From: Adiantum capillus-veneris
Taxonomy: Eukaryota; Streptophyta; Polypodiopsida; Polypodiales; Pteridaceae
Reading direction: 5' to 3'
NCBI GenBank assembly: GCA_014529385.2
Contig: CM043962.1
Coordinates: 42,097,598-42,159,597 of the forward strand
Length of the DNA: 62,000 bases
Shown here: positions 42,148-54,505 of the stretch, in pieces
Layout of the letters: each line of letters starts with the position of its first letter
How positions within the stretch are numbered: the stretch's first letter is position 1
Notes under the pieces: generated by a model
Databases searched by the model: none
The model's input: only the letters and a program-made list of their open reading frames with translations
Told to the model about the DNA's origin: nothing
Program-made: the position numbers and the translations under genes

Positions 42148-43234
42148 TGTCACATGCACATCTAATCCTATGTGCATGTGGACAAGCTACTTCCTCACAA
42201 GGGTTCAATTAGCTTAGAAAGTGTTCTGGCACCTTTGTGAGCGTGTGTGTAGGCCGTGCATGTCTAGACACTTAGAGTAGTTGCATATCCTCTAGTTGCA
42301 CACAACACAATCATCAGATTACAGTCAGTACCCATTAGGAGCATTTTACAGTGCATAGAACCCATTTTCCCTATTTTAGCCATTTTTCACTTATTATTAT
42401 TAAGTGACTTTGTTGGGAAATTGGATAGGGCAATTCGCAAGGGACTATTTAAGAAACCTAGTGCTAGCACTTTCTGGCAGAAGGAGCAGATAGCATCTGG
42501 CAGTGCACCTTCTTAGCAAGACCGGCAAGGGAACCTAGCGTTTTCAGCCACAAAAGACCACCCAACGTTTTTCATCAACTGCAGAACAACCCCAGCGTTT
42601 TGCAAGTTGCAGATCAGCGTGACGACAACAGATTCCTTAGTGTTTTTGCAGCAGATACCCCCTCAAGCCTAGCGTTTTTGGAACAATAGATCAGCCCTAG
42701 CGTTTGCAGTTTCTTGGCGACAGATCCTCCATTTGCATCATTGTTTTCAGTTTTCAGCAGTCAGACTCCGCACTGCAGCCCCCAAACTTCGCAGATCTCA
42801 CCTTCCCGCAGCAAATCCTCGCCGCACGGTCAGATCAGCCAACGTTTGCAAATTCAGCCCGCTATTCGCAGATTTCAGCATCTGCGTTTTCAGTGCGTCA
42901 TCGTCGCATCGTCACCGACATAGAGTCAGAATTCAGCAGATAGCAGATTTGCAGAATTCAGCCCCTAGCGTATTCAAGTTTCAACCCGTCTCATCGTCGG
43001 CAAGACCATTGCATTCAGACCATTGTAGAGATTTGTGCAATCAATAGTAGACTGCTCTCGCCATAGAGAGTGGGGCCCTTGGAGGAAGGTTTGACAACAT
43101 TTTGGTGTCATATTCTTCTCTCTCTATCTCTCAATCTCAGTACCTTCATGCACACTGTTTTTCCACTTTGTTTGTGATCATTTGCACTCTCTCACGAAAG
43201 GAACGGAAGGTTCTCACTTCTGCTGCACCTTACA
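42148..43234 (+). repeat. Solo LTR with exact target duplication
   Basis: 1087 bp from TGTCACATGCAC to GCACCTTACA, flanked on both sides by AGTGC (42143-42147 and 43235-43239). Neither a primer site nor a polypurine tract adjoins it, so it is a solo LTR left by recombination. The same family as the LTR at 46045-47249. It contains about nine spaced copies of a CTAGCGTTTT-like motif between 42534 and 42975. Confidence 0.85.
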
Positions 43235-44144
43235 AGTGCATAGGCCGCTAACTGGATGGTGGTTGATCTGTTGTCCATAGCTTTTTGTTGGTTTTGGTCA
43301 ATGTTACTGGCGCTCGAGCAAGGGGAGGCTTTGTTGAAGTTGTAAGGTCTGGATACTTGTGCACTCCAAGGGCCGCATACAACTCCCAAGCCATTTCGCC
43401 CTTAGCCAATCCTGGTTCACACCTCCCAAAGGGTGGCCACTCAATTTCCAAACAGTTCTCGAAACTTTGCACAAGGAGGTGACTTAAAAAAAGTCGCTCT
43501 CCAAAAGATTTTGTTGTCCTTGCAAACTTTGTCCACACTTCCCAAAGCCAATCGATATCCCTTCAAAGCCCTTGCCTTGAGTCTCTCCAAAGCCTTTCTG
43601 AAATCGAGTAGCTCCAAGTCACCATGCAACTAAGTGTTGTTCCTCCTCTGGCAACACACGGCCTACCCCTTGTCGGCTCACAATGTTTTAAAACACTGGG
43701 TCACAAGGTGGGAGTGATAACATGCATCGCTGCTGAAGGGGAGGAGGAGGTCTTTGGCCACTGGCGTTTTAAAACATTGGCGAGAGATGGTATGCCCATT
43801 GTCGTCACTAAGGGGCACAAGACAGGTGTATCAAAATGTTGGCGGGGGGGATTGTAGCGCTTTGTCTTCACGACACTGCCATCGAAAGCTCACAATAGTG
43901 GCGTTTTAGAATGCTATCGACTGCAGAGCCTCTCCTACGGCAAGGTAGCAACGCACTGTGGACATCAGTAGTTCTCGTAGCGTTTCAAAACGCTAGTACA
44001 ATAGCAGGGACCTCCGATAGTCTCCAAGCAACTGCATTTGCAATGAGGGGGATGGGGTCGCCGCAAGGTGAGGGACAATGGTTCTTCTCTTTACGGGTCT
44101 TCTCCAACATAACGCCTTGCTCCACCAAGGTCAAGGAGCACGAA
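43235..44144 (-). other. Interior of nested element with AGCGTTTTAAAACGCT-like palindromes
   Basis: No coding sequence recognised. Four short imperfect palindromes, related to AGCGTTTTAAAACGCT, lie near 43683, 43766, 43904 and 43980. The minus-strand stretch 43248-43538 stays open but matches nothing known. Confidence 0.45.
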
Positions 44145-44156
44145 GCTCTAATACCA
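44145..44156 (-). other. Primer-binding site variant, initiator-Met tRNA type
   Basis: The minus strand reads TGGTATTAGAGC, one change from the iMet site, directly abutting the LTR. Confidence 0.8.
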
Positions 44157-44432
<276 letters not shown>

Positions 44433-44506
44433 AGAATTGGGTTGTTTAGGAGTTTATTTGGGACTAAGCTGAATGGAGGTAATTCAAGCCTTACTTTAGT
44501 CGACCG

Positions 44507-45037
44507 TGTCACAAGGCGGGCACCACGTGCCAATAGAAAAGTTCAGACTGAAAATACTTTTAACACTTCAATAACAACTAAACTGAAAGAGAGAGACGAC
44601 ACGCAACACGGAGTGGCGGGATTCCACCCCAAAGAGTATTGGCCCCAAACCTTGGCGCCCCTTTCGGTATTTCTTTATATTGCATCAACACAATACAAGC
44701 CGGTACTCTAGACTCTGCACCTTCTCCAGGAAGCATGCCAGAGAATGAGCCCTAACCTCATATTTAAAGGCCCTTGGCCTTAAAAGCAGTTATAGTGAAA
44801 AGCCTTCAAAACTCAAAAGCTTCTGGTCCAAAAAGCAATGCCAAAAGCTGCCGTTTACGGAAATCCGTACAGCTTGCTACGTCATCATGCCAGCGAAATC
44901 TGCCACGTCATCAGCAACTATGCAATTTTCGGAAATTTGTTGTTGCTTCTTCTATTGCTTCTGCTGCTTCTAGGGTTTAGGCCCCTCGGTCGGTGGCTCC
45001 GTTCTTCAGTATGTCGACATGTCAGCAGTTTGTTACA
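44507..45037 (-). repeat. 3' LTR of another minus-strand gypsy element
   Basis: 531 bp from TGTCACAAGGCGGG to TTTGTTACA. The minus-strand tract TTTCAAGAAGGGGAGA (45038-45053) adjoins it, as at 34261. It holds the GGCGCCCCTTTCGGTATTTC box near 44656. Confidence 0.75.
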
Positions 45038-46044
45038 TCTCCCCTTCTTGAAAGAGAGTAATCGTCTGCGGTTACAACATATCTGCAAAACAACTCAAGT
45101 TAGCTAAAAAATTTCCGAGGGTCATTCCGAGGGACAATTAGTTTGCTCTTTTTGTTAAGGAGTTAGCTTCTCCTTTCGGCTCTTTTGATCAAGGAGTTAG
45201 CTTCTTCTTTCGACTCTTTTGATCAAGGAGTTAGCTTCTTCTTTCATCCAAATCGGAACTCTTGATATTCCGGTGTAGTAAAATTAGCCATCACACCCAG
45301 ACCGTACTGATCTTCCACGTGTGTCTTGATGCACTAAAATTACATACCCAGGCAATCTCATCCAATTAGGAATATTCAGCAATTGGCACATCACAATGCA
45401 ACACAAATGCTTACATATGCATGTTACAAGACACAACAAACAGCGCCGTTGAGCACTCCCTCCAGACAAACAATCTGCGGTGGGAAGCTACTCAATGACT
45501 ACCTCGTCAATCCCCCCCGCAAATAACCTAAAAAGGTCCGGGCCATGAGCTCATAGGAATGTACAACCAAATGCTCCCCAGACCGCAGTCTGCGTCGCTT
45601 GGAGGTTCAATCATACAACCAAACGCTCCCTAGGCATCGGCTTACGTTGTTCGGAGGTTTTCAAACATACAACGAACGCTCCCCAGGCATCGGCCTGCAT
45701 CGTTCCGAGGTTCAAACAATACCAAAACAGTATATCTCACTTCTCCACTCGGGAGTAAAAATCACCAATCATTGAAACCAATATTACAACCAGAGTCAAA
45801 CAATTCAAATGGGCACCAAGATAGGTTCAAACCAAATACCATCTATTTCAAACAAATTCCAAAGAGGATCACCAGACAAGTCTCAAACAGATTTCAAACT
45901 CAAAAAGCAATCTCGACATTAGTCGAGCTCGAAAAGTCGACTGACTTTCCATCCTGAAACTTGCACCAAAAAATTAGGGTTAGGTTTATTCCATAGGGTC
46001 GTAGCAGAGCACAACATGGTCCATCAGCTTTTGGACAAACAGTG
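45038..46044 (-). other. 3' internal part of gypsy element with two tandem repeat arrays; no gene
   Basis: Array one (about 45158-45246) is a 34-bp unit, GGAGTTAGCTTCTTCTTTCG and following, in about 2.7 copies. Array two (about 45567-45722) is a unit of roughly 60 bp, containing AACGCTCCCCAGGCATCGGC, in about three diverged copies. No coding sequence is seen. The region ends at the LTR at 46045. Confidence 0.5.
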
Positions 46045-47249
46045 TGTCACGTGACACATCCAACCCTGTGTCCGTGGACAAGCTACAACATAACAGGGTT
46101 CAGTCAGTTCAGTCAAGTCTAGATTATAAGTGATTTAGCACTTTTGTGTCTATTCGTAGACCGTGCATGCCCAGTCACTTAGCATAGATGCATATCCTCC
46201 GATTGCACACATCATGATCATCAGTATTCCCTTCAGAATCCATCAGATTCAGTCAGGGGAATTTTCCAGTGCATTTAGCCTATTTTCCCTATTTTTTGGT
46301 ATTTTCACTTATTATTTTTAAGTGACTTTCCAACAAAAGTAGGTAGGGCAATTTTTCTAAGTTAATATATAAGCAAACCCAAGTTAGCACTTTCTGGCAG
46401 AAGAGGCAGCAGGAGCACATGCTCAACATGCACCTTCTCAGCAAGACCTAGCAAGAACCTTGGCGTTTTCCTTTGCCGTCACCGCCAACACCCTCATGAA
46501 CCTAGCGTTTTCTATCTTGACAGTTTCCGCATCGGCAGCAGTACCCAGATCCATGGCGTTTCCATCCTTTGCATGATCGCCATCACCCTCAGCATCCTAG
46601 CGTTTGCAGATTCCCATGATCGCCATCAAATCCCAGTTTGGCTAGCGTTTTCCATTTCAGCCCATCAACGTTTTTGGACTTCATCAAGCTAGCGTTTTTG
46701 CTAAGGACCTAAGTCAGCTAGCGTTAGTGGTTTTCAGCCATTGCCACGTCAGAGAGGCAGCGTTTTCAGGTCTATGGAACAGCAATAGAATCAGCCAAGT
46801 TGGTTGTAGAAGAATCCCCATTTTCAGCCATAAAAAGGCAGCCAAAACAGTCGTTTTCAGCCACCGAAACAGTCCCGAAATTCATCAGATAGAAGACCAC
46901 AGATTTCAGCCCTATAGTCGTCGTCGTCATCGGCATAGTCCAAGTTACATCAGTCCATTGCATACGCATTGTACCACTTTGTGCAATCAAAAGTAGACCA
47001 CTCTCACCGACGAGAGTGGGGCCTTCGGAGGAGGGTTTTACGACGTCTCTGGTGTCGTATCTCTCTTCTCTCTATCTCTCAGTCTCATACACTTGCACGC
47101 ACAGTGTCCATTCACTTTGTTTGTGATCATAGCACTTTCCATTAAGAACGGAAGGCTCTCCCTTCCATAAGAACTAAAAGGAACCTTGAGCATAGTTCGG
47201 AGCACTCATCTTGAGCAAAGCGCAAACAATCATTCCGCTGCACCTAACA
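46045..47249 (+). repeat. 5' LTR with primer site, same family as the solo LTR
   Basis: 1205 bp from TGTCACGTGACACATCC to GCACCTAACA. TATATAAG at 46366-46373 is a TATA-like box. Downstream, about nine AGCGTTTT-like motifs are spaced 25-55 bp apart (46462-46770). The partner 3' LTR is not in the window. Confidence 0.8.
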
Positions 47250-47250
47250 T

Positions 47251-47262
47251 TGGTATCTGAGC
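47251..47262 (+). other. Primer-binding site variant, initiator-Met tRNA type
   Basis: TGGTATCTGAGC, one change from the standard site, one base after the LTR. Confidence 0.85.
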
Positions 47263-47631
47263 TTTGGCAGTGTTTTGTATCACTCAAGGAAAGAACCACA
47301 AGAACCACAATAATTTTTTTTGCTTGTTGAGGTCGCAGGAACCCAAGTTCGCTTGGGCGTGTTGATTCCTAATCGTTTTTTGTTGAAGAGTGACAGGAAT
47401 CCCAAGAAAGAAGGGCTTGTCCAGCCTCCCCTTGTGTCTCTTTTCACTCATTGAGAGCGGACCGTGCACTTAGCGGCCGGTCAATCGACGTGAGGTGGGA
47501 AAAAGCAACCTTGGTGTGAGCACAAGGCCGCCAAGGGGTGCTCCCGTGGAAAAGAGTAGAACTCGGGTGAAGAGAAGATCCTTCTCAAACGCGATTTGCA
47601 AGCAAAAGAAAACCTCAAGAACCTCAAGATC

Positions 47632-47633
<2 letters not shown>
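47263..47633 (+). other. Leader of the plus-strand element starting at 46045
   Basis: Non-coding. Ends at a GA tract beyond which minus-strand copia sequence begins. Confidence 0.5.

Positions 47634-47698
<65 letters not shown>
47634..47698 (+). repeat. (GA)n microsatellite
   Basis: About 32 units, at the junction between the plus-strand leader and the copia LTR. Confidence 0.95.
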
Positions 47699-47701
<3 letters not shown>

Positions 47702-47870
47702 TATCTGCAAGGGAATAAGTGAGTGAGTTAGTTGAAACTCACTTACCCTTTATTATTTGTATAAGGACCAATTTAATAAGTTAGTGGCCAAGTTCAATGT
47801 GAACTTGGCCAAAGGTTAGTAACCTTTAAAATGTACATTAAAAGGGGCCATTTGGGCCTTTAACCCAACA
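47699..47870 (-). repeat. 3' LTR fragment of minus-strand copia
   Basis: Inner end fixed by the polypurine tract (47871-47887). Outer part lost at the GA tract. Confidence 0.7.
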
Positions 47871-47905
47871 ACCTCCCACTTAAAGGCATAAATGGCGCCT
47901 TTAAG

Positions 47906-48842
47906 CTATGTGACTCCCACCATCTCTATGCATAGATGATGTTGTGCTTTGGGTAAGCACTTAGTGAGAGCATCGGCTGGATTTTGTGATGTATGGATCT
48001 TAACCAATGTAATAAGGCCATCCTCAAGCACTTCTCGTATGAAGTGATACCGCACATCAATATGCTTTGTGCGTGCATGAAACATGGCGTTCTTTGCCAG
48101 ACATATAGCACTCTGGCTATCACAACCAAGCATAGGTGCCTTGGCAGGCAAACCAAACTCACTGCATAGGCGTGCTAACCAAATAGCTTCTTTGGAAGCC
48201 TCAGTGGCTAAAATATATTCAGCCTCTGTGGTAGACAATGCAACAATCTTTTGCAATCTTGAACACCATGAAACAGCACCTCCCGCAAGAGTAAATACAT
48301 AGCCACTTGTGGATTTCCGTGTATCCACATCACCAGCCATGTCAGAGTCACAAAATCCCTTCAACTCCATTGGTCCTTTACCATAGCAGAGGCATTTGTT
48401 TTTAGTCCCTTTCAAGTACCTCATAATGGACTTCACTACATCCCAATGCAACCTGCCTAGATTTTCCATGAATCGGCTCACAACTCCCACTGCATGGGCT
48501 ATGTCAGGCCTAGTAGCAACCATAGCATAAATAAGTGAACCACAAGCTGAAGCATAAGGCACACTTTGCATGTCATTGGCTTCTTCCTTTGACTTGGGAC
48601 AATCATCCTTGGAGATCTTGACATATGGCTGTAATGGCACACCAAGAGGCTTTTGCTTCAGCTATGTTAAATCTGTCCAACACCTTTTCAATGTACTTTT
48701 CTTGCGACAAATACAATAGGCACTTGTCTCTTTGCCGTGTAACAAGCACTCCAAGTGTATGTTCAGCTGCCCCAAGATCTTTCATTGAAAACGTAGATTT
48801 CAGCTGCCCTTTAAGAGCATCAACAGTGCTTCTTTTCTTCAT
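47906..48842 (-). pseudogene. Copia RT C-terminal part and RNase H
   Basis: The 47906-48640 frame has the RT tail (YASACGSLIYAMVATRPDIA) and a well-preserved RNase H: CDSDMAGDVDTRKSTSGYVF, LSTTEAEYI and RTKHIDVRYHFIREV, ending in NPADALTKCLP. The 48603-48842 frame holds the preceding RT segment. One frameshift near 48610. Confidence 0.92.
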
Positions 48843-50066
48843 ATCAACATATCGTCTACATAGAGCACAAGAATGATAGGGCTGCCATCCTCATCACGTT
48901 TGGTATATAAACAATGGTCTGCATGGTCTTTTGTAACCATGTTTAAGCATGAAGCGATCAAACTTCTTGTACCACTGTCTACATGATTGTTTCAGCCAAT
49001 ACAAGCTTCTATTGAGCATACATACCAAATGTTCCTTGCCAGGGATAACAAAACCCTCGGGTTGCTTCATGTAAAGCTCTTCTTCCACATCACCATGCAA
49101 GAAACCGGTATGTACATCCATTTGGTCCATTTCCAAATCAAGAGCAGCCACTATGGCAAACAATACACGCAACGTGGTCATCTTCACAACAGGAGAGAAC
49201 ACTTCTTGAAAGTCTATGCCCTTGGTTTGAACATATCCCTTTGCAACAAGCCTTGCCTTATACTTGGGTTTTGCATCAACAGTCTTGATTTTATACACCC
49301 ATTTGTTAGGAATAGCCTTCCTTGCTATGAGCAATTCAACCAAATTCCAAGTATGATTAGCATGCAAAGCTTTAATCTCTTCCTGCATAGCAAGCTCCCA
49401 CTTGTCGCTGTGCTCACATGTCTTTGCCTCTTTATACGTAAGAGGCTCTCCCTCATTTGTCAACATAATGTAATGCAAAGAGGGGTCATATCGACTCGCA
49501 GGCCGTCTTTGACGAGTAGACCGCCTCACCCAATGATCCACATTATTCGGCAATGGGTTTACATCAGGTGGCACTACAAAATCATCAACAATGGGCTGCT
49601 GTACATCATTTTCAACATTGTTTCTTGGCTGCAAATGCCCTTCAGGAGCCTCAATTTGCTGTCCAACATCATCTGGCTCAAACACCACTGGATCATCTAC
49701 ATTTTCAGCCATTTGTGGTGTATCCTGAGGGTCAAAAATAGGCCTAACAGGTGGCTGGTCATGCTGAAATTTCACCCTTTTATGGTCATGCTTTGAGGCA
49801 CAATTGTTTTGAAGCAGCCTTGCCTCATTAAAAACAACATCCCGGCTGCGTACAACCCTTTTGAGATGAGGTAACCAAATCCTGTAGCCCATTTTGCCTT
49901 CTTCACCATATCCCATGAAGATGCCTTTAATGGACTTCGCATCTAGTTTACTCCTCAACTGAGGTCTAACATGCACAAAAGCTTCGCAACCAAAAATGCG
50001 TAAGTGATCATATGAAGCAGGCTTGCCAGACCAAACCTCTTCAGGGATGTCACCTCTCAAAGACAT
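48843..50066 (-). pseudogene. Copia integrase C-terminus and reverse transcriptase
   Basis: The open part (48894-50066) covers the integrase tail (SYDHLRIFGCEAFVHV) and RT: WVYKIKTVDAKPKYKARLVA, then DQMDVHTGFLHGDVEEELYM and QPEGF. The catalytic YVDDM is in the adjacent frame near 48855-48870, after a frameshift near 48905. In DVHTGF, His-Thr-Gly replaces the usual Lys-Thr-Ala. Confidence 0.92.
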
Positions 50067-50075
50067 GTGAGGGGA

Positions 50076-51680
50076 TCAATTGCATATATGCACTGCAGTT
50101 TTCAAAGCTTCTCCCCAAAATCCATGAGAGAGATTAGCTGTGGACAGCATGCATCTCACCCTCTCACAAAGTGTCCTATTGAATCTTTGAGCCACACCAT
50201 TAGAAGAGGGGCTGTATGGCACAGTAAGCTCCCTCTTAATGCCCAAATTTTCACAAAACTTGTTAAATTCAGCACTTGAGTACTCTCCCCCATTGTCTGT
50301 ACCCAAGCATTTTATCTTTCTACATGTTTGGGTGGTCACAAATGCATGAAATCTCTTAAACGCAGCAAAGGCTTCATCCTTAGACTTAAGCAAATAAACC
50401 CAAATTTTCCTAGAATGATCATCAACAAAGGAGACAAAATAACATGCATCACCCATAGATTTAGTAGGCATGCTACATACATCAAAATGTACAAGATCAA
50501 GCACACAAGATTTACGAGAGACACCAGAGTAATAAGAACGCTTTACTTGCTTGCCATATTGACATTCATTACAAAAGTCAACCTTTGTGCCTTTAGCATG
50601 AAGCTTGTTCAAAGCACAAAGCTTAGAAAGGCCCTTTTGGCTCATAAAGCCTCTTGTGCCACGACTCCATGTGAGAGTTAATTCAGCCAATGCAATAAAC
50701 TTGCCCAACACGGCCTTTCCATGCATGCAGTTAAGTGTCCCTTTCTTCGTGCCCTTTACAATCAGCCTTGAGCCTTTGGTCATTTTCCATGATCCTCTCT
50801 CAAACAAGATGCTATAACCATGCATATCCATCTGACCAACAGAAAGCAGACTCTTCTTGATTCCCGGCACATATCTAACATCATGCAAGACAAGCTCATT
50901 CGTGCCATCTATGGAGAGATGCACAGTGCCAATACCCTCAATGGAACATGCATGATTGTTTCCAAGGTATACATGGCCACGCTTGCCTACATCAAAAGTA
51001 AAGAAGCACTCCTTGATAGGAGTCACATGAAATGAAGCACCGGAATCAACAATCCATGTCTGGGACAATGCATCATTGACAATCAACAAAGCATCAATAA
51101 GATCACTCTTGGTGATCTGCATGTCCTGTGAATGAACATTTAGAGAGGCATCAAAGTCATAAGCATCATCATCTGAGAAAGTGGCACACAAGATCTCCTC
51201 TACATCTGACAGCTCCTCAATCACGACACTAGAAGCCACATTGGCCTTCTCTTTGTCCTTTGAGCTATCCTGTGCATTTGCCTTGACTTCCTTCTTCTCT
51301 TTCTTTTTGTCTCCGCCATTCTTTTTCCTTTCTAACTCAGCTTTATAGTACCTACAATCGGGTTTCTTGTGACCTTTCCTGCCACAGTGATAGCAAGTCA
51401 CATCACCCTTGCCTTTGCTTGCATTTCCCCTTTCTTTCCTGTTACTCTTACTCCTTTGTGCATAAGCATTCTTCTTTTCTGTCCTGCCTCTAACCATGTT
51501 GGCAGAGCTGCCTCCCTCTCCACTTGCTTTCCTCCTGATTTCTTCATTCAAGATAGAACCCCTAACACCATCAAAGGTCAAATTGCGGTTATTGGACAAT
51601 GAAACCACCAAAGTTTCCCATGACTCAGGTAAGGTCATAAGCAAGAAGATAGCTTTCAGCTTATCATCAAAAGGGGGCAA
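50076..51680 (-). pseudogene. Copia gag-protease-integrase part
   Basis: 534 codons are open. CYHCGRKGHKKPDC (near 51370-51410) is the zinc knuckle. WIVDSGASFHVTP (about 51025-51065) is an intact protease loop. The integrase zinc region is damaged (TWSRGTRGF for WH--LGH). First Asp in HFDVCSM and second in GTDNGGEY are kept, but the third catalytic residue is Gln (NGVAQRFNRT for NGVAERxNRT). A TGA at 50073-50075 (ICN-stop-SPH, CGA expected) separates it from the next ORF. Confidence 0.93.
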
Positions 51681-51695
51681 GCCAGAATCCTGTAA

Positions 51696-52097
51696 CTACG
51701 ACAAAGTACCTGCGAACAATGACAAGTGCTCTGCCGCGCTCTTGGACTCATCTAGTTGCATGCCAACAAGTTTTCGCATCAAGTGCACCTGGTTGACAGG
51801 CGTTGTATTTTCATACATTCCCTTTAACTTCTCCCACACATCAAAAGCAGTCGTGAGACCTTTCACATCAATGATGGTCTCATCCGTCATGGCCATTTTA
51901 ATGTATGTAACGGTCTTCCTGTTCATACTAACCCATGCTTCATCCGTCATATTCTGTGGCTTTACTTGTTCAAGTGCCCCTTCGCAATCCTTAAGAAATA
52001 GGATTCTCTGAATCCTGTCTTTCCAAAGATCAAAACTTGTTCCATCGAACCTCCTAATCTCGAAGAGGTTCTTTACATCCGAGGAAGATGAGGCCAT
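51696..52097 (-). pseudogene. Copia gag N-terminal part
   Basis: MASSSSDVKNLFEIRRFDGT and FDLWKDRIQRIL are the standard copia gag start. It is in the same frame as 50076-51680, separated only by a TAG (51693-51695) in TLS-stop-LQDSG, where CAG would give Gln. Confidence 0.9.
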
Positions 52098-52839
52098 AGT
52101 TGCACGAAATAAGAGGGATAATACGCTGAATTTTTGGGCAAAATGCGAAAAAATCGGAGTATAGCCTCACAGAGATGTGCACTACAGCTCCAAATGGTCA
52201 CAGGAGCAATTTGGGGCAAAATAGGTCGATTTGGGCACAAAATTCAATTTCTGAAATTTATGCGCAGAAAATTTTAGCGAGCGAATTTGTGCTCGAAAAC
52301 AACAAATTTAGTTGTTTTTAGTCTCAGAAGACATACATAAGGCTAAAACACAGCCTTTAGAAGCATGTAAGTGCAAAAGCCCCAATTTGTAGCATCAAAA
52401 TTGCATGAAATTGAGCCACAAATGGTCATACATTACCAGAATTTGCCAAATGTGCGTAGATTGCATCAATTTGCACTTTCCCCAATGTAATCGCATCATA
52501 AAAACACTTGCAAAAACCTACGTAAATCTGAAATTTGCTTAAAACACCTGTTTTAGGGCTTGTTTTTCGGCAATTTCAGTGTTTTCGGGTAGCGGGGACT
52601 TAGCAAAAGTATTCCCAAACCTTAATACATCATTTGTAAAACCTGTATTTTGCTGTCATAACCTGTAATTTGCTGTTTTTGACCTAATTTCAGCCTGTTT
52701 TGTGTCAATTTGGGTTACCGGGAGCTCTCTAGTGTCGGGGGACGAGTCCTTTGGCGACGAAATTGCAAAATCTCGCGTGAAAGTTGACCTCCTTGGCTGA
52801 AATTCAACGTTTGTACGTTTGGGAGAAAACCCTAATTGG
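52098..52839 (-). other. Copia leader (non-coding)
   Basis: 742 bp between the gag start and the primer site. AT-rich, no gene. Confidence 0.6.
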
Positions 52840-52951
52840 GCTCTGCTACTAGTTGATCAGCGCGCGGCGGTGTGTGCAAGTGAAAGAGCACGCGAGAGTG
52901 TGCAGGGTGTGTGCAGGGAGAGGTGGCGAAGACCAGCAAGAAGGTGGGCGC

Positions 52952-52956
<5 letters not shown>
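52840..52956 (-). repeat. Degenerate primer site and start of the 5' copia LTR
   Basis: The minus strand reads TAGTAGCAGAGC (52840-52851), a 10/12 match to the iMet site, then two bases, then an LTR end (TGATCA on plus from 52854). The LTR runs into the GA tract at 52957. Confidence 0.55.

Positions 52957-53030
<74 letters not shown>
52957..53030 (+). repeat. (GA)n microsatellite, left of the gypsy element
   Basis: About 37 units; directly touches the 5' LTR of the gypsy element. Confidence 0.95.
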
Positions 53031-53034
<4 letters not shown>

Positions 53035-54505
53035 CCAGCGTGTGACTACTATCTATCCTTTTTGTTGATTTCTTTCTTATTATCTATTTACTTTCACTTT
53101 TTGGAAACACCCCTCGGGAAATCTAACTGCCCTGCATTGCATAGCTAGTGTGGAACTGTCCAGAGGGAGTCCAGGCCTGAGGGCAAGAGAGCACTAAGGT
53201 TGGACAAAGACTATGGTTAGCCAAAGTGGGGTCATTGACTAGCCAAAGTGGAATCCTTTGCTACAGAGGCTACATTTCAGTTCTGGATGTGGCCGCAATG
53301 TACAAAGAGGGTTAGATGACCTAGAAAGATACAATGGCAGCATCTCCTAAAATTTAGGGAACTGCTATTTTGGGACCTGAAAATGTGTTGGCGTCATTAC
53401 CTCCGGAATGACAAAGGGAACATTTTCTTACTCTGCCGTGAAGTCAACTGGGCAACCGGTTGGGAGATTTTTAGGCGGCAACCCCGAAACGGGAAAATGC
53501 TTATAAATGTGCCAAGTGGCACCTTCTGGTGCACTTTCCTCATGCATCAAGAAGTGGCGCTGAATTTGAAGGAGAGAGAGCCTTATTTTTAGATTTTGTC
53601 ACAGGTTAAGAGCTATGGAGTGCTTGCTTTCCCTCTTATGCACAGTGCGGTGCCAGGAGTGATGCCCTCCACGCTACGCATGCCCTCTCTCTCCTCTATG
53701 GCAGTATGTTATGCGCCACTAGTGGGCTCTTCATTTGACCAATGTACAATTGTGTGGGTTCATGCGCGATTGCCGAGGCAAGAGCCTCTTGCATAGGTAC
53801 TGGATTAGCTAGCGGCTAATCCCCCGCAGGTACAGGTGAATTCGGAGAGGTTTCACGCCAGAAATCTCGTCCGATTCAAAGGGCAAGTAGCCCTACAGGT
53901 GCGGGAGCTCGAGGACTTGCTACGGATGCGACCGGCACACGAAATGGAGCCCGAAACAGTAAATTACAGCCTGCTGTGTATTTTTGCAAGTTTAGGGTTT
54001 TGGCCCTAAACGGACCCTAATACCCCCAGGAGGTTTGGGGACGCAAGGGGACCGTTGTACAGGTGATCTGGCGCATTTTCAGGGCTGATAACAGAGAATT
54101 CAGCGTGCTGCAGATTCTCGCCAGGTTTTACAAAGTGCCCGTATGCGTCGGGAAAGTCATTTAATGCGTGGGAATACTGACCGCGAAGGGTTCTAGTACA
54201 GTTATGTTGCCGAAATCAAGCCAGAACAGTCAAAATTCAGCCAAGGTTGTGCGGAGCAGCTTGGAAAGAACCACAATGTTTATTCCCTCTTTTAAACAAT
54301 AAAGAAATACCGAAAGGGGCGCCTAAGTTAGGGGCCAATCTGGTGTCGGTCTACTCATACAGGTGCAATCTAGCAGCCTGTATCCCTCTCCCCTTTGTTG
54401 TGTCTTGAAAGTATAGGTAAAATAGACGACTAATAATGGGTGAAAGCTAAATCAAGGTTTAAAGTAAAGTCTACCGCTCTTTTTGGATTGAACAGGCCGG
54501 TTTCA
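53030..54505 (+). repeat. 5' LTR of gypsy element
   Basis: Begins AGTCACCAGCG where the 3' copy has TGTCACCAGCG: the terminal T is replaced or lost at the GA junction. Ends GGTTTCA. The box AAGAAATACCGAAAGGGGCG is near 54301. Many C-to-T and G-to-A differences from the 3' copy. Confidence 0.93.

Larger units (their letters stand above)
47699..53030 (-). mobile_element. Ty1/copia element on the minus strand, with both LTRs broken at GA tracts
   Basis: Internal genes read on the minus strand in the order gag, protease, integrase, RT, RNase H (52097 to 47906). The left (3') LTR ends at 47870 (TTAACCCAACA) and is preceded on the minus strand by the tract GCCTTTAAGTGGGAGGT. The right (5') LTR starts at 52854 next to a degenerate iMet site. 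Both LTRs run into GA tracts. The right one is interrupted there by the gypsy element 53030-61711. Full LTR length is therefore unknown. Confidence 0.85.

Noticed and set aside
45158-45722. CRISPR-like array
   Set aside because: Units are contiguous tandem repeats without unique spacers; the DNA is eukaryotic.
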